Assembly (NCBI GenBank): GCA_900318035.1
Contig: ONJC01000008.1
Location: 1 to 64,000 of the forward strand
Direction of reading: 5' to 3'
DNA from: an uncultured Methanobrevibacter sp.
GTDB lineage: Archaea; Methanobacteriota; Methanobacteria; Methanobacteriales; Methanobacteriaceae
Length of the DNA: 64,000 bases
Shown here: one piece after another, positions 17,079 to 25,365 of the stretch
Layout of the letters: each line of letters starts with the position of its first letter
Position numbering within the stretch: the first letter of the stretch is position 1
Position numbers and translations under genes: made by a program
The notes under the pieces: model-generated
Seen by the model: only the letters and a program-made list of their open reading frames with translations
What the model was told of the DNA's origin: nothing
The model's database searches: none

Positions 17079-18890
17079 CTATTTTTTTACAGTGAATTTT
17101 ACAGTTTTAGATGAAGAAGCTTTGTAAGCACTGTCTCCTGCAAATTTAACTTTAGCAGAGAAAGTACCAGCTTTAGCTACTTTTACAGAGAGAGTAGCTA
17201 CACCTTTAGCATTGGTAGTTGCTTTGAAGGTTTTACCATTAACTTTTACAGTTACTTTTTTACCTTTAATAGCGTTTTTACCGTTTTTCAAAGTAACTTT
17301 GACTTTGATAGCTTTTTTAACTTTACCTGAAACTTTTGTTTTAGCAGCTGTTAAAGTAGTTGCTTTTTTAGCAACAGTAATTTTAGCAGTGTCTAAGGAT
17401 CCTTTATAAAGATTACCTTCACCTAAAAATGCTGCAGTAACATAATTTGTACCAAAAGATTTTCCAGTGATATTAAACTCTAAAACACCATTATTATCAG
17501 TATTTCCTGAAAGGTCAGTGCCGTCAATGAAAACATTTACCAATTTGTTGTATAATCCAATACCGTTAGAATCGGTTAAAACAACTTTCAATACAGCTTT
17601 ATCGCCAACGTAAGTTTTAATATCATTAACAGTTAGGACAGTGTTATATAAAGTTTCATTACTGAATACTTTATTTGCATCTAAAGTAGTGTTTAAGTAA
17701 GCATTGGATGCTGAGAAAATTTCTTTACCGTCAAATTCGATAGAAACACCTTTAGCAGTGTCAACTAAAGTGTTACCAGTTACGTTAATTGGAGAGGTAA
17801 TTTCTAAAGAATTACTTTCCCTTACTAAAATGTGGAATAAAACAATGTCTTTAGCATCATCAGTGTATTTTTCAATTGTGTTTCCGGTTACGTTAATGTT
17901 ACCGATTTGGGTTGGAGCACCGTGTGCTTCATTACCTTTTTCAGCTGCAATTAATATATTTTTGTTAATTGCTTTGAATGTGTTGTCTGAAATTGAAATG
18001 TTATCAGATGATTTTTGGACACTTATTACTGGTAAACCTTCCCAGTTGATGTCACCTTCTTTGAAAAAACCACAGTTAACGAAAGTGTTACCTTTAACTA
18101 CAGAACCTGCAGTGGAAGCTCCACCGAAGTAAATGGAGTAACAGTTACCTTCAAAGTAGTTGTCGATGACCTGGTTGGATCCACTACCCTGTGCAATGGA
18201 TACACCATCGAGAATTGGTCCTACGAAAGAGTTGTTTCTTACAACAACTTCAGCAGATTGTCTGTAAATGTTTAATGATTTGGAACCTTGTTCTTTGTTT
18301 ACAGTAGGATCATTAGCTAATTTGGTTGAGTAACCTCCATTGAATTTGTTGTTTTCAATGGTACAACCTGTAGTTTGCATTACAACAATACCACTGTTGA
18401 AATCAGTGAATTCACAGTCTCTTACCAAAGTGCCAGGAGCTGCTGAAACACTTACACCCCATCCGGCAGTAGTTCCATTATATCTGAAATCGTTTTTAGG
18501 ATTGGTGTCAATGAATTTGATACCTTGAATGGTAACGTTTTGAGCTTTGTTTATAGCGAAAATACCATTACCGTCACCATATCCTTTAATTGTTGTGGTA
18601 CCTTTACCGTCGATAGTGATACCATCTGTAGCGATAGTTACAGTTTGATTGGTGAAATCATATTCTGCATTTTTACTTAAATCAACTATATCTCCAGTTT
18701 TAGCTGTGTCAACTGCTTTTTGAACATCAGCAACAGTAGCGCCAGTAGGTTCAATAGAATCAGCAATTACAACATCTGATGTGTCTTTAGTTACTGCAAC
18801 ATCAGTTGCATCTTCCGCTGAAACTGAACCGATAGATATTGCAATTAAAACAACTAAAAGAAAAGATACTAATATCTTCTTTTTATTCAT
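17079..18890 (-). CDS. Adhesin-like protein, NosD-type beta-helix, probably highly expressed (603 aa)
   Basis: A secreted surface protein: signal peptide NKKKILVSFLLVVLIAISIG ending SVSA-ED (about residue 25). About 60-400 is a NosD/PbH1-type parallel beta-helix (NVTIQGIKF, NISISDNTF, NINVTGNTI). About 410-603 are two Ig-like repeats, the last ending SSSKTVKFTVKK. No membrane anchor is seen. Codons are dominated by GCT, GGT, ACT, GTT and GTA, in contrast to neighbouring adhesin genes rich in ATA and ACA. With a clean start (GGAGAAATAAATC-ATG) and a strong terminator, this suggests high expression. It is divergent from the 19397 gene across a 506-bp spacer. Confidence 0.88.
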   Translation of the reverse strand: MNKKKILVSFLLVVLIAISIGSVSAEDATDVAVTKDTSDVVIADSIEPTGATVADVQKAVDTAKTGDIVDLSKNAEYDFTNQTVTIATDGITIDGKGTTTIKGYGDGNGIFAINKAQNVTIQGIKFIDTNPKNDFRYNGTTAGWGVSVSAAPGTLVRDCEFTDFNSGIVVMQTTGCTIENNKFNGGYSTKLANDPTVNKEQGSKSLNIYRQSAEVVVRNNSFVGPILDGVSIAQGSGSNQVIDNYFEGNCYSIYFGGASTAGSVVKGNTFVNCGFFKEGDINWEGLPVISVQKSSDNISISDNTFKAINKNILIAAEKGNEAHGAPTQIGNINVTGNTIEKYTDDAKDIVLFHILVRESNSLEITSPINVTGNTLVDTAKGVSIEFDGKEIFSASNAYLNTTLDANKVFSNETLYNTVLTVNDIKTYVGDKAVLKVVLTDSNGIGLYNKLVNVFIDGTDLSGNTDNNGVLEFNITGKSFGTNYVTAAFLGEGNLYKGSLDTAKITVAKKATTLTAAKTKVSGKVKKAIKVKVTLKNGKNAIKGKKVTVKVNGKTFKATTNAKGVATLSVKVAKAGTFSAKVKFAGDSAYKASSSKTVKFTVKK

Positions 18891-19396
18891 GATTTATTTC
18901 TCCATAATTAATTATTTGAAATTTTGATACTAATATGAAAGTCAATTAATGAAAAAAATTACTGGAAAAATATCCAATAAATTGACAATGATTCTATACT
19001 AGTGAATATTATTTATGTAACGACATGCAATATAAATATTATCGTTTATCGATTATCAAAAAAAATATAAAAACCAATTAAAAATCAATATAATATTAAT
19101 TAAATAAATTTTAACTAATAATAAATAATATAATATATTATTAATAAGTAAAATTAATTATTAAACTATAAAAATATGTATATTACAAATTTAACTTGAT
19201 GTATATAATTTCATATTGAAAAAATAAATAATATTTAATTAAAATAAGAAAAAAAGAAATAATAATAGTTTTTAAACAAAAAAACGAATTTTTATAAAAA
19301 AATAAATTTATAAGATATGAATATACATATATGTCATTAAATACAATGTTTTGTATTACTATATCCTTTTAATTCAAAAAAAGGGAGGTGAAAAAC
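18891..19396. other. 506-bp extremely AT-rich divergent spacer
   Basis: There is no ORF of note on either strand. Composition is nearly all A and T with many TATA-like stretches (for example around 19126-19150). It must hold the promoters of two divergent adhesin genes, but no single TATA box stands out. The leader of the plus-strand gene ends in a perfect Shine-Dalgarno (GGGAGGTG) at 19383-19390. Confidence 0.5.
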
Positions 19397-20992
19397 ATGA
19401 AAACAAAATGCATATCAATATTACTGCTATTTGCAATTGCCATTATTTCACTGAATTGTGTAGCGGCAAACGATAACTTCACTGACAGCCTACAAATTGT
19501 AAGCGAACAGGACAATGCTCTACAGATTAGTGAGAATAGCCATCAAAATGATGTTTCACCGTTGGAAAATAAGATTGTTAATGCTGAAAACAATGCCACG
19601 GTTAACCTGAAACCTGGAACCTATAAAATCCATAATGTCCAGATTACCAAAAACATCACAATACAGGGAAAGGGAAATCCCAGAGACATAATTATTGACG
19701 GCGAAGAAAAATCAAGCATTTTTCTTATAAGAAGCAACGATGTCCATGTTACCTTCAAAAACATTACGTTCATTAATGGATTGTCAGATAATTTTGGCGG
19801 TGCAATTTCCATAGAAACCGGGCATGTGACTGTTGACAATTGCATATTCATCAACAATACCGCATTAAACAATACCAATGCAGGAGGCATTTCCAATTAT
19901 GGTACCAAAAAGGAAAGAGGTTATCTACTAGTCAACAACTCATTATTCCTCAACAATCATGCAGACCATGACGGGGGAGCAATAACAACATGCTATGCCA
20001 ATTCCTACATTTACAATTGTGTTTTCATCAATAACTCTGCTCATCGTGATGGAGGAGCTATAAGAGTTAGCGTTTATGGATTCGGAGATGTTCAGGACTG
20101 TATTTTTATGTTCAATCATGCCGATGAATGGGGAGGAGCATATTACAGCTGGTCCGGAACTTCAGACATCAAACGATGCATATTCTTAAACAATACTGCA
20201 GGAACAAACGGTGGAGCAGTAATGGCTTCAGGAAATCTTAACCTTCAGGAGTCAATCATCATGAATAATGACGGTGGTGAAACTGGAGGGTCATTCTACA
20301 TTCAGCAGCCTATGTATAATCAGAAAACCGAGATGAATGTCCATGACAATCTAATTACAAACAACACTTCACCGTACGGTAAGGAAATATTCATAAAATG
20401 GAAGAATTCCTATAACCTGTACACCCAATTCGACAATAACGATTGGGGCAGTGAAGATCCGAATGATTCATCAGTAATCGATCCGGACAATGTCACACCC
20501 AGAAGTAAAGTATCAAAAACAATAAAATCTGACTTATTCACTAAATTAAATGTCGATTTATTAAACAGATATTCAGATCTGCTTGAAGACTACTTCCCGG
20601 ATGATTCACTGGAGGATTTGAATAACAAATTCATAAAGCCTGAAAGTGAAAATAATCCTAAAGATAAAACTGATTCCAAAGCTAAAACCACTCCTAAAGA
20701 AACAATCAAAGAAAAAACACCAGAAATTAAAAAAACCGCTGCGGATAAAACAAATGTCAATTCAACAACATCAAATGTTAATGAAAACACTCAAAATTCA
20801 CAAAATTCTGCTGTTGGAAATTCAGCATCATCTCCCGGAGAAACAAATAACGATAAAAAGGCATATGAACTTAATGAAACCCCCTCAGTATCTAAAAAAA
20901 CAGAAATTGATTTGAAATATTTCATTGCCATCATCATATTTACACTGATACTGTTGGCCGTCGGATATAAAAGAAATTTAAATAAAGAGTAA
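19397..20992 (+). CDS. Adhesin-like protein with beta-helix and C-terminal membrane anchor (531 aa)
   Basis: The start is ATG 19397, 6 nt after GGGAGGTG; the GTG at 19388 is part of that Shine-Dalgarno. It has a signal peptide (KTKCISILLLFAIAIISLNC, cleavage near VAAND), Pmp-type beta-helix rungs (about 90-330, GGAISIE, GGAITTC, GGAIRVS, GGAVMAS), then a long low-complexity linker rich in Lys, Asn, Thr and Ser (about 410-500). A single C-terminal transmembrane helix (YFIAIIIFTLILLAVGY) is followed by KRNLNKE. The layout is that of a stalked protein held in the cytoplasmic membrane with its beta-helix pushed through the pseudomurein wall. It has no Ig-like repeats, unlike its neighbours. Confidence 0.88.
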   Translation: MKTKCISILLLFAIAIISLNCVAANDNFTDSLQIVSEQDNALQISENSHQNDVSPLENKIVNAENNATVNLKPGTYKIHNVQITKNITIQGKGNPRDIIIDGEEKSSIFLIRSNDVHVTFKNITFINGLSDNFGGAISIETGHVTVDNCIFINNTALNNTNAGGISNYGTKKERGYLLVNNSLFLNNHADHDGGAITTCYANSYIYNCVFINNSAHRDGGAIRVSVYGFGDVQDCIFMFNHADEWGGAYYSWSGTSDIKRCIFLNNTAGTNGGAVMASGNLNLQESIIMNNDGGETGGSFYIQQPMYNQKTEMNVHDNLITNNTSPYGKEIFIKWKNSYNLYTQFDNNDWGSEDPNDSSVIDPDNVTPRSKVSKTIKSDLFTKLNVDLLNRYSDLLEDYFPDDSLEDLNNKFIKPESENNPKDKTDSKAKTTPKETIKEKTPEIKKTAADKTNVNSTTSNVNENTQNSQNSAVGNSASSPGETNNDKKAYELNETPSVSKKTEIDLKYFIAIIIFTLILLAVGYKRNLNKE

Positions 20993-21010
20993 ATAGCTTA
21001 GCTATTTACT
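20988..21010. terminator. Bidirectional hairpin terminator between convergent genes
   Basis: Perfect 10-bp arms AGTAAATAGC / GCTATTTACT with a 3-nt loop span the stop of the adhesin gene and lie 5 bp from the stop of the DUF3021-like gene. The plus strand continues into TTTAATCTATTTTTT. Confidence 0.7.
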
Positions 21011-21015
21011 TTAAT

Positions 21016-21444
21016 CTATTTTTTAGCACTTAACTTATTATTCAGGTCACGGGCAACCAGATAATAATATATGTAAAAGCCACACCAGAAAACCGCTGCA
21101 AATACACAGGCAATTATTACCCATTCGACAATAATGCCAATTCCAAGGTTAACAGGCATCCATTGAAGATAAATTGCGACTATGAACAGTATCAGCATTC
21201 CAATACCCATCTGGAATGCAACCTGAAGAGGAAATGCAATGTCTTCACGTTCATAGATAATGCCTGTCAATGAAAATCCCCAGCCGACAACGATTGACCC
21301 CAAAAAGGCATTTATCATTGTTGTCCCATTAAAGCTTACATTTTGAGGACCATCCTGTAGAGAAATTAAAACCATGATGAGCATTACAATAAAACAGCCC
21401 ACGAAAGCACCCAACGCCAATCTTTTTATCAAATCTATTTTCAT
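21016..21444 (-). CDS. DUF3021-like four-helix membrane protein
   Basis: A 142-residue protein with four predicted helices (about 10-30, 45-65, 75-95 and 107-130). Size and layout fit DUF3021, a family known mostly from Firmicutes and typically encoded right after a LytTR-domain regulator, as here (8 bp gap). In those pairs the membrane protein is thought to control the regulator. The start has AGGTGAAAAC before the ATG. It is the last gene of a four-gene operon and ends at a shared terminator. Confidence 0.75.
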   Translation of the reverse strand: MKIDLIKRLALGAFVGCFIVMLIMVLISLQDGPQNVSFNGTTMINAFLGSIVVGWGFSLTGIIYEREDIAFPLQVAFQMGIGMLILFIVAIYLQWMPVNLGIGIIVEWVIIACVFAAVFWCGFYIYYYLVARDLNNKLSAKK

Positions 21445-21452
21445 GTTTTCAC

Positions 21453-21893
21453 CTATAAATCCAATGCCTGCTTAAAATCCGGCAAGTATTTTCTTGAGAT
21501 ATTGTCCTTTAAACCATTTTTAAGCTGTATAAACATCATTCCCTTTAATGAGGGAGCTACTCTTTCAATTTTTCTTAAATTAACGATAGTCGTTTTGGAT
21601 ATTCTTACAAAATCCGAACTTAAAGTCTCTTCAACCTGATATAAAGGTTTTTTAATGAGATATTCGACTTTTTCAGTGTACACCTTAACCTGCTTATCTT
21701 CAACACGAAGCATGAACACATCGCTGAACTCCAAAAGGGCAATGTCTGATCCTTTCTTGACTGCAAGCATATCATTTGAGTCATCGCTTTCAAGAATGGA
21801 CATTGCCTTTGTAATATTGTCAGTCAGTTGATCTGTATGAATGTCTGCATAAGGCTCTTTGATGTCTTTTGATACAAATAGATTCACTTTCAT
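21453..21893 (-). CDS. LytTR-domain DNA-binding regulator
   Basis: A 146-residue transcription regulator. The C-terminal two thirds (about 45-145) form a LytTR DNA-binding domain: LLEFSDVFMLRVEDKQVKVY, then FVRISKTTIVNLRKIERV and a final NGLKDNISRKYLPDFKQAL, which match the family's beta-strand recognition region. There is no receiver domain, so it is not a standard two-component regulator. The N-terminus (DIKEPYADIHTDQLTDNITKA) matches the type paired with DUF3021. It lies between a 2TM gene (3 bp upstream) and the DUF3021-like gene. LytTR proteins are rare in archaea, which suggests transfer from bacteria. It may repress its own operon. Confidence 0.88.
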   Translation of the reverse strand: MKVNLFVSKDIKEPYADIHTDQLTDNITKAMSILESDDSNDMLAVKKGSDIALLEFSDVFMLRVEDKQVKVYTEKVEYLIKKPLYQVEETLSSDFVRISKTTIVNLRKIERVAPSLKGMMFIQLKNGLKDNISRKYLPDFKQALDL

Positions 21894-21896
21894 GAT

Positions 21897-22166
21897 TTAT
21901 TTCCTTAATTTTTCCATTTCTTCCTGAATTTTATGTTCCCTGTAACTTTCATTATCGAAATTAACAAATACAAATGCCATTAAAAAGTCTTTGAGTACTC
22001 CAATACCCCAGAAAAATAATGGAAATGCAACCCACCAGAATTCAGGAGTGAAATACCAGTTAATAATAGCCAGCATTGCATTAACGATAACATATGCTGT
22101 GAAGTTTCTGTAAAATTTTATTTTATCATCTACACGTTTTTCTGCTCTGGACCTTATATCACTCAT
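21897..22166 (-). CDS. 2TM-domain small membrane protein (second copy)
   Basis: An 89-residue protein: charged N-terminus (SDIRSRAEKRVDDKIKF), two transmembrane helices separated by a WWVAFPLFFWGIGVLKDF segment, and a charged C-terminal helix ending EEMEKLRK. This is the 2TM-domain type often found with histidine kinases or LytTR regulators in bacteria. The upstream paralogue's TAG is directly followed by this ATG, with its Shine-Dalgarno (GGGTGAT) inside that gene, so the two are tightly coupled. The two copies are clearly paralogous (the WGIGVL and YRE.....E.EK segments match). Confidence 0.8.
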   Translation of the reverse strand: MSDIRSRAEKRVDDKIKFYRNFTAYVIVNAMLAIINWYFTPEFWWVAFPLFFWGIGVLKDFLMAFVFVNFDNESYREHKIQEEMEKLRK

Positions 22167-22433
22167 CTAATCACCCATTTTAGAAATTTCCTTGTTAATC
22201 ATCTTTTCCCTATAATCATGTCCTGCAAGATCATGAAATGAATATGCCTTAAAGAACTTTTCCAAAACACCGATTCCCCAGAAAAACATTACAAAGAACA
22301 ATAACCAGAAACTTTGTAAAAAATATATGCTAACTATTGCTATTATTAAATTTACAATCAAATATTTATATAGATTTTCTTGAAATTCGATTTTTGCATC
22401 AACTCTTCTTTCGGCTTCTTTTCTTATATCCAT
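22167..22433 (-). CDS. 2TM-domain small membrane protein (first copy)
   Basis: An 88-residue paralogue of the next gene: DIRKEAERRVDAKIEFQENL, two helices, MFFWGIGVLEKFFKAY, and a charged tail (YREKMINKEISKMGD). It starts after GGTGATACAAA and opens the 2TM-2TM-LytTR-DUF3021 operon. A pair of interacting 2TM proteins could act as the membrane sensor for the LytTR protein; that is inferred from gene order only. Confidence 0.8.
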   Translation of the reverse strand: MDIRKEAERRVDAKIEFQENLYKYLIVNLIIAIVSIYFLQSFWLLFFVMFFWGIGVLEKFFKAYSFHDLAGHDYREKMINKEISKMGD

Positions 22434-22609
22434 TTTGTATCACCAAATAACTATTCGTTAATATAACTTGGTAAAAGACTATATAAATGGCTATTTGGAG
22501 ATGTTTCCAAAATGCAAAAATCAGTGATTAAGATGCAAAAACCGCCACTTGAAATCATATGAAAAAAATTTGTTAAAAAAAAAGTTGAAAATGACAATTA
22601 AAAATTGCC

Positions 22610-25306
22610 CTAATGCTTTAAAAGCCACTCGTATACGCGCTTACAATTATTCTTATCTGTGTATTTAAAGAATGAATCGACCCTTGCCGCATATTCATCC
22701 TCCATTTTACAGTCATTTTCCATATATTCAATAACTTTATCAACTAAGGCGTCTTCATCTTCAACTACCTTACCGAAGCCCATTGTTTCATAATCGTAAT
22801 ATCCTTCGCCGTAATGATAATATCCATCCTGATAATAGATAACTGGCTTTTTGAGATAAGCGAAATCAAAGGCGACTGATGAATAGTCTGTAATCATTAA
22901 TGAAGCTGTTTTGAACATTTCCTGATACGGACCTTCAGATAAAACGGCATTTTCCAAATTGATAAAGTCTAAAAATTTCCAAAGCTCAGGGTGAGGTCTG
23001 AACACAATCTTGTAGCCGAGTTCATTGGCCTTTTCAATTAATCTTTCATTGCCTAAAAAGCTGTTTATGCTTTGGAGGAATTCTGAGTTTAAAATCTTTT
23101 CAGGATTATCAAGTTTTCTTCTCCATGTAGGGATGAACAATATCTCTTTTTGAGGGTCGCTTTTCAGATTGTCATAGCGAGGAAATCCCAAAACAGGAAT
23201 TCTGTCTTCCTCATAGTTATAATAACCATTGACCATTGAATCCCTTTCCAAATCGGATACTGTTAAAAACATGTATAGATTCTTATGGTACTTCTTAATC
23301 CACCATGAGATATCATCCTTTGTTACTCCATGCTGTAAAAAGCAGAATTTATAGGTGGATAAACCTTCGTAGATATAGCTATTTTCATGGGTGAAAGGAT
23401 TTAGGATACCTCTTGTAACCTGGGAAATCATGATTTTTTCAGAAAATAGATATTTTATTTTATGCTTGAATGATCCAAAAGCAACAACATTGTCAAGGGA
23501 GCTGTTTAACCTTTCATAATCAGGACTGTCCCTATTTATAATGAAATATTTTTCTATTTCATCATCCTGCTTGATGCAATATTTGAATAAATGCTCAGCA
23601 TTGTCATCGGCTATGATGTCACGGTCTATGAACAGCCAGATTGTCCTGTTTTTCCAGAACGGATACAGGAGCACATAGACAATGCGGTAAAATATTCCCT
23701 GAAGCAGGAATGGACCTCCTGCCCTTAAAATCCTGATGAGTGCTTTGAATTCAAGTTTTAAAACTGATGAATATGAATATGGCTGGATGTAGAATGTTCT
23801 TCCTCTGAAAAAGATTATTCTTCCATTTTTAATCAGGTAATTTCCTAAATTGGACAGTCCCGCAAATTCACGAAATACGATATGATTGTCCATTGCAACA
23901 TGGTGATTTTCATCATCATATACTATCTTAAATGTCAGATTGGACACTTCATCTTTGGTTAATGGAATGTTCAAATCGAAATTGTATGGGAATTGCCAAT
24001 CAATGCCTAAAAAAGTTTTAATACGTCTGTTTGTTGTTGGATATTCAACAAATTTTCCAATGAAAACATCTTTTTTACCGTTTGCAAATTCACGTGTTAG
24101 CTCAACTGTTATATTTTCAGTATATGAATTGCTTGAAAGGGAACCTGATATGTTGAGAGTATCTCCAATCAGCTCAATAATGTCTATTCTTAGCTTATGG
24201 AAATGAAGACTGTTGATGAGATAGTCATTTGACTTTAAGAATACCTTATTTAAATCCTCCCTTGATTCGACATGGAAATCCCTGTTTTTCAGACATACCA
24301 GAAATGACCTTGTAATCCTTGGAACTTCATTGTGAACCTCCAAATCAGGGAGATTTAAAACATCCAGAACATTGTATAGTTCATTCCAAAAGTTGTCGAT
24401 TTCCTTTTTCGGATCATAATCATCCGGCACATAATCGATTCCTTCATCAAAACCGTAATATTCGTTTATGTCCTCGATTTCTGTTTCTTTAGGGTCATAA
24501 AATTCGTTCAAATCATCAATACGGACAATCGGATTCAATTCACTGACCAATAAATATTGAATATATCTTGGAACATCACCGTTGAACTTATCAATAAAAT
24601 GATTGAAGAATAAATTAAACTTGTTTTTAACATATTTAGGTGTCTTATATTTATTTGGCAATTTTTTCTTGTTACGAATGAATTTGGTATTATGAACCAA
24701 TGCATACTTTTCCTTTTTCATCAATATCTCTGTGAAAAACAAATCGATTTCACAGTCAATAAGCACTTCGTCAAATTGCAAATCCCCAATTGCATCTTTC
24801 TTGATGAATGCCGCACCCAAATAAATGATTGAATGGTCGATATGTTCTTTAACATCTACAATATCGCTTTTAACATAATCTACCTTAGGGCGAAGCACTT
24901 TTGCCTTTTTATCAAAATAATAAACAGGAATATAAACTATGTCAACTTCTGAAGAATATTTCTTGATGTATTTTTTAGCTTCGGAATATGCATTTTGAGA
25001 TAATTCTGATCTTGGGTCAAAAAAGTGGATAAACTCACCTTCAGCTTCCTTTAAAGCCCTATTGAAATGAACACCATATGCCCAAGATTCGTCACGATAC
25101 TGCATTAATTTAATATTGTTGGGATATTTTTCTTCATATTCCTTAGCAACTTCATAAGACCCATCACTGCTTCCCAAATCAAGTAAAATGAGTTGAATGT
25201 TTTCTTTAAAGTCCCTGTTCTGGGAAATGATAGAATCGATTGACTCCTCAATGGTTAAAATATCATTATTTATTAATCTTATTATTGAAATATCAAAATC
25301 GCCCAT
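22610..25306 (-). CDS. GT2 plus CDP-glycerol glycerophosphotransferase-like fusion, GT2 motif degenerate (898 aa)
   Basis: A bifunctional-looking cell-surface polymer enzyme. Residues about 1-230 have the glycosyltransferase family 2 fold, but the sugar-nucleotide motif is DLGS (43-46) and the metal-binding DxD is replaced by DPRS (97-100); the paralogue next door has DDGS and DSDD. So this GT2 domain may be inactive or changed. About 370-520 is a beta-rich middle region shared by all three paralogues. About 560-895 is a TagB/TagF-like domain with FLQHGVTKDD, FRPHPELWKFL and MITDYSSVAFDFAYL. Start ATG 25306 follows TTTTAGGGG; an ATG six codons upstream lacks a ribosome site. It is probably co-transcribed with the next gene (59-bp gap). 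Enzymes of this type build poly(glycerol- or ribitol-phosphate) chains in bacteria; the archaeal product is unknown. Confidence 0.83.
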   Translation of the reverse strand: MGDFDISIIRLINNDILTIEESIDSIISQNRDFKENIQLILLDLGSSDGSYEVAKEYEEKYPNNIKLMQYRDESWAYGVHFNRALKEAEGEFIHFFDPRSELSQNAYSEAKKYIKKYSSEVDIVYIPVYYFDKKAKVLRPKVDYVKSDIVDVKEHIDHSIIYLGAAFIKKDAIGDLQFDEVLIDCEIDLFFTEILMKKEKYALVHNTKFIRNKKKLPNKYKTPKYVKNKFNLFFNHFIDKFNGDVPRYIQYLLVSELNPIVRIDDLNEFYDPKETEIEDINEYYGFDEGIDYVPDDYDPKKEIDNFWNELYNVLDVLNLPDLEVHNEVPRITRSFLVCLKNRDFHVESREDLNKVFLKSNDYLINSLHFHKLRIDIIELIGDTLNISGSLSSNSYTENITVELTREFANGKKDVFIGKFVEYPTTNRRIKTFLGIDWQFPYNFDLNIPLTKDEVSNLTFKIVYDDENHHVAMDNHIVFREFAGLSNLGNYLIKNGRIIFFRGRTFYIQPYSYSSVLKLEFKALIRILRAGGPFLLQGIFYRIVYVLLYPFWKNRTIWLFIDRDIIADDNAEHLFKYCIKQDDEIEKYFIINRDSPDYERLNSSLDNVVAFGSFKHKIKYLFSEKIMISQVTRGILNPFTHENSYIYEGLSTYKFCFLQHGVTKDDISWWIKKYHKNLYMFLTVSDLERDSMVNGYYNYEEDRIPVLGFPRYDNLKSDPQKEILFIPTWRRKLDNPEKILNSEFLQSINSFLGNERLIEKANELGYKIVFRPHPELWKFLDFINLENAVLSEGPYQEMFKTASLMITDYSSVAFDFAYLKKPVIYYQDGYYHYGEGYYDYETMGFGKVVEDEDALVDKVIEYMENDCKMEDEYAARVDSFFKYTDKNNCKRVYEWLLKH

Positions 25307-25365
25307 AAATACCCCTAAAATCAAAATATTAATATTATTAAATATATTTTAAATAAAATATATAG

